From a bacterium (GTDB lineage Bacteria > Patescibacteriota > Patescibacteriia > UBA1558 > S5-K13): a DNA stretch of 7,276 nucleotides. The DNA lies in the NCBI GenBank assembly GCA_021106915.1, contig JAIOTH010000029.1:1-7276 (forward strand), given 5' to 3'. The notes beneath the pieces are model-generated. The model did no database searches, was not told the DNA's origin, and worked only from the letters and a program-made list of their open reading frames with translations. This document shows, piece after piece, positions 5,818 to 7,276 of the stretch. The translations under genes and the position numbers were made by a program. Every line of letters starts with the position of its first letter. The stretch's first letter is position 1.

Positions 5818-6426
5818 ATGAAGAAATTTATCATCATTGATGGAAATGCTCTGCTACACAGAGCTTGGCACGCTATACCTCCCTTAACAACCAAGAAGGG
5901 AGTTGTTGTTAATGCTGTTTTTGGATTTACCTCAATTTTTTTGAATATTTTGAAAGAATATCAACCAGAATATATTTGTGCTTCCTTTGATTTAAAAGGG
6001 CCTACTTTTCGACATCAAAAATTTAAGGAATATAAAGCTCAACGAAAAAAACAACCTGATGAATTATATCAACAGATTCCAATGATTAAGGAGATTTTGA
6101 ATGCTTTTAATATTCCAATTTATGAAAAAGAAAATTATGAAGCAGATGATGTTATTGGTAGTATTGTTAATTTTTTAAGAAATAAAAAAGATATTGAAAA
6201 AATAATATTTACAGGCGATTTAGATGCTTTGCAATTAGTTGATGAGACTATTAAAGTTTTGACTTTTAAAAAAGGTATTAGAGAAACTAAGGTATATGAT
6301 ATTCAAGCCGTAGAAGATCGTTATGGTTTTAAGCCAGAACAAATGATTGATTATAAGGCTTTACGCGGTGATGCTTCTGATAATATTCCTGGTATTCCAG
6401 GTATTGGTGAAAAGACAGCTACATAA
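5818..6426 (+). CDS. polA: DNA polymerase I, 5' nuclease part, ended by an in-frame TAA
   Basis: DNA polymerase I fills gaps and removes RNA primers in replication and repair. The first 202 codons are its 5'-3' exonuclease (FEN-type) domain with metal-binding and catalytic positions visible: IDGN with D8, SFD with D58, FRH with R65, YKAQR (72-76), EADD (108-111), TGDLDALQL with D134 and D136, and GDASDNIPG with D185 and D188. It then enters the helix-hairpin-helix GIPGIGEKTAT (192-202), where codon 203 is TAA (6424-6426). The domain normally continues for about 80-100 more residues, so a 202-residue product would lack the second half of the DNA-binding helix-hairpin-helix. The start ATG has no Shine-Dalgarno site and follows the upstream stop by 3 bases. 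A single A-to-T change from a lysine codon AAA would create this stop. Confidence 0.93.
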   Translation: MKKFIIIDGNALLHRAWHAIPPLTTKKGVVVNAVFGFTSIFLNILKEYQPEYICASFDLKGPTFRHQKFKEYKAQRKKQPDELYQQIPMIKEILNAFNIPIYEKENYEADDVIGSIVNFLRNKKDIEKIIFTGDLDALQLVDETIKVLTFKKGIRETKVYDIQAVEDRYGFKPEQMIDYKALRGDASDNIPGIPGIGEKTAT

Positions 6427-7276
6427 TTAATTCAAAAATTTGGTGATTTAGACGGTATTTACCAAAACTTTGAAGAATCAGATATTAAGGATGCTTGGAA
6501 AAAAAAGTTGAGAGAGAATAAAAAATTAGCTTATTTGAGCCGAGAATTAGCGACTATAATTTTAGATTTAGATTTAGACTTTGAATTAGCAGATACGGAA
6601 TGGGATTATAGTGGCGAGCAAACAGCATATGAGTTATTTCAAAAATATGAATTTAGAAGCTTATTATCCAAAATACCAAAATTAGATAAGCAATCTTCAG
6701 AAGTATTTAATAATAAAGAATCTTATAAACTAATTGATAATCAGAAAGATTTCAATGAGTTTATTATTAAATTGAAAAAAGAAGATGAAATTTGTTTAGA
6801 TACAGAAACGGATTCTTTAGATTCTAATCAAGCTACATTATTGGGTATTAGCTTTTCTTGGCAAGCTGGACAAGCTTATTATGTTTTAGCTCAGGAGAAT
6901 TTTTTAAAGGAATTAAAACCAATTATAGAAAATAAAAAAGTTATTGGTCACCACATTAAATATGACTATAAAGTTTTAAAATTAGCAGGTTTAGAATTGA
7001 AAAATATTTATTTTGACACTTTAGTGGCTGCTTATTTGCTTTCTAAAACCAATCGAAGTTTGAAATTAGATGATTTGGCTTTTTCAGAGCTTGCTTATCG
7101 GATGCAGCCTATAGAAGATTTGATTGGTAAAAAAGGTAAGGATCAGTTAAATATGAGAGATGTGGATTATAAAAAGATTTCCAATTATTCCTGTGAGGAT
7201 GCGGATTATACCTGGCAGCTTTATCAAAAATATAAAAAAGAATTAAAAAAAGAAACAATGTTAGGGCTTTTTTCTA
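6427..7276 (+). pseudogene. polA: DNA polymerase I continued: end of 5' nuclease and 3'-5' exonuclease domain (3' end outside window)
   Basis: The same frame continues after the TAA with no further stop for 283 codons to the window edge. LIQKFGDLDGIY directly continues the helix-hairpin-helix expected after GEKTAT. Counting codons from 5818, the 3'-5' proofreading domain starts near 310 with Exo I DTETDSLD (D328, E330), Exo II GHHIKYD (D383), the helix FDTLVAAYLL, and Exo III YSCED (Y457, D461), so all acidic catalytic positions are kept. The usual asparagine of the Exo II motif is histidine (H379). The polymerase (palm-fingers-thumb) domain lies beyond the edge. No in-frame ATG occurs until 7102, so independent translation would need TTG, ATT or another non-ATG start. 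It is labelled pseudogene only because of the stop; the coding signal looks fully maintained and a sequencing error or readthrough would make it part of one intact polA. Confidence 0.8.

Noticed and set aside
6400..6440. Frameshift as the cause of the polA break
   Set aside because: The protein sequence continues in exactly the same frame on both sides of the TAA with no missing or extra residues, so a substitution fits and an indel does not.

Overview
The window is an AT-rich piece of bacterial chromosome. It contains conserved repair and replication genes (uvrA, polA), two cell-envelope genes, a 3D-domain surface protein, a single tRNA-Cys and two small proteins I do not recognise. The strong A/T bias, the short intergenic gaps, the mostly absent Shine-Dalgarno sites, and the pairing of a winged-helix nucleotidyltransferase-like protein with an O-antigen-ligase-like protein suggest a member of the Candidate Phyla Radiation (Patescibacteria, Parcubacteria-like). 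That placement is an inference from gene style, not a search result. The genetic code looks standard: TAG, TGA and TAA all end genes here.

Layout. Positions 1-1422 hold the C-terminal half of uvrA, which runs in from the left edge. Positions 1519-3725 hold a two-gene, 4-base-overlapping unit: a nucleotidyltransferase-like protein, then a polytopic O-antigen ligase/polymerase-like protein, closed by an intrinsic terminator (3756-3782). The next 200 bases carry a long inverted repeat (3785-3854) and two promoter-like sites 30 bp apart. They lead into a secreted or membrane-anchored 3D-domain (double-psi beta-barrel) protein at 3985-4587. A hairpin that can terminate both strands (4642-4672) separates this gene from a convergent tRNA-Cys(GCA) on the minus strand (4690-4763), which has its own promoter.

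Further right, a 147-residue protein of unknown function lies on the minus strand (4865-5308). It has its own terminator, the only strong Shine-Dalgarno site in the window, and higher G+C than its neighbours. It is divergent from a unit made of a 119-residue three-helix membrane protein (5455-5814), probably on a leaderless mRNA, followed after 3 bases by polA. polA fills the rest of the window and leaves at the right edge.

The most notable observation is that polA is interrupted by an in-frame TAA at 6424-6426, inside the helix-hairpin-helix of the 5' nuclease domain. The same frame then stays open for 283 codons and encodes a recognisable 3'-5' exonuclease domain with its acidic residues. 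This could be a sequencing error, a recent nonsense mutation, readthrough or a split gene. A second notable observation is the 16-bp inverted repeat at 3785-3854, whose only mismatches become G-U pairs in plus-strand RNA. I saw no CRISPR array, insertion sequence, phage gene or defence system. Most of the window is ordinary housekeeping and envelope DNA.
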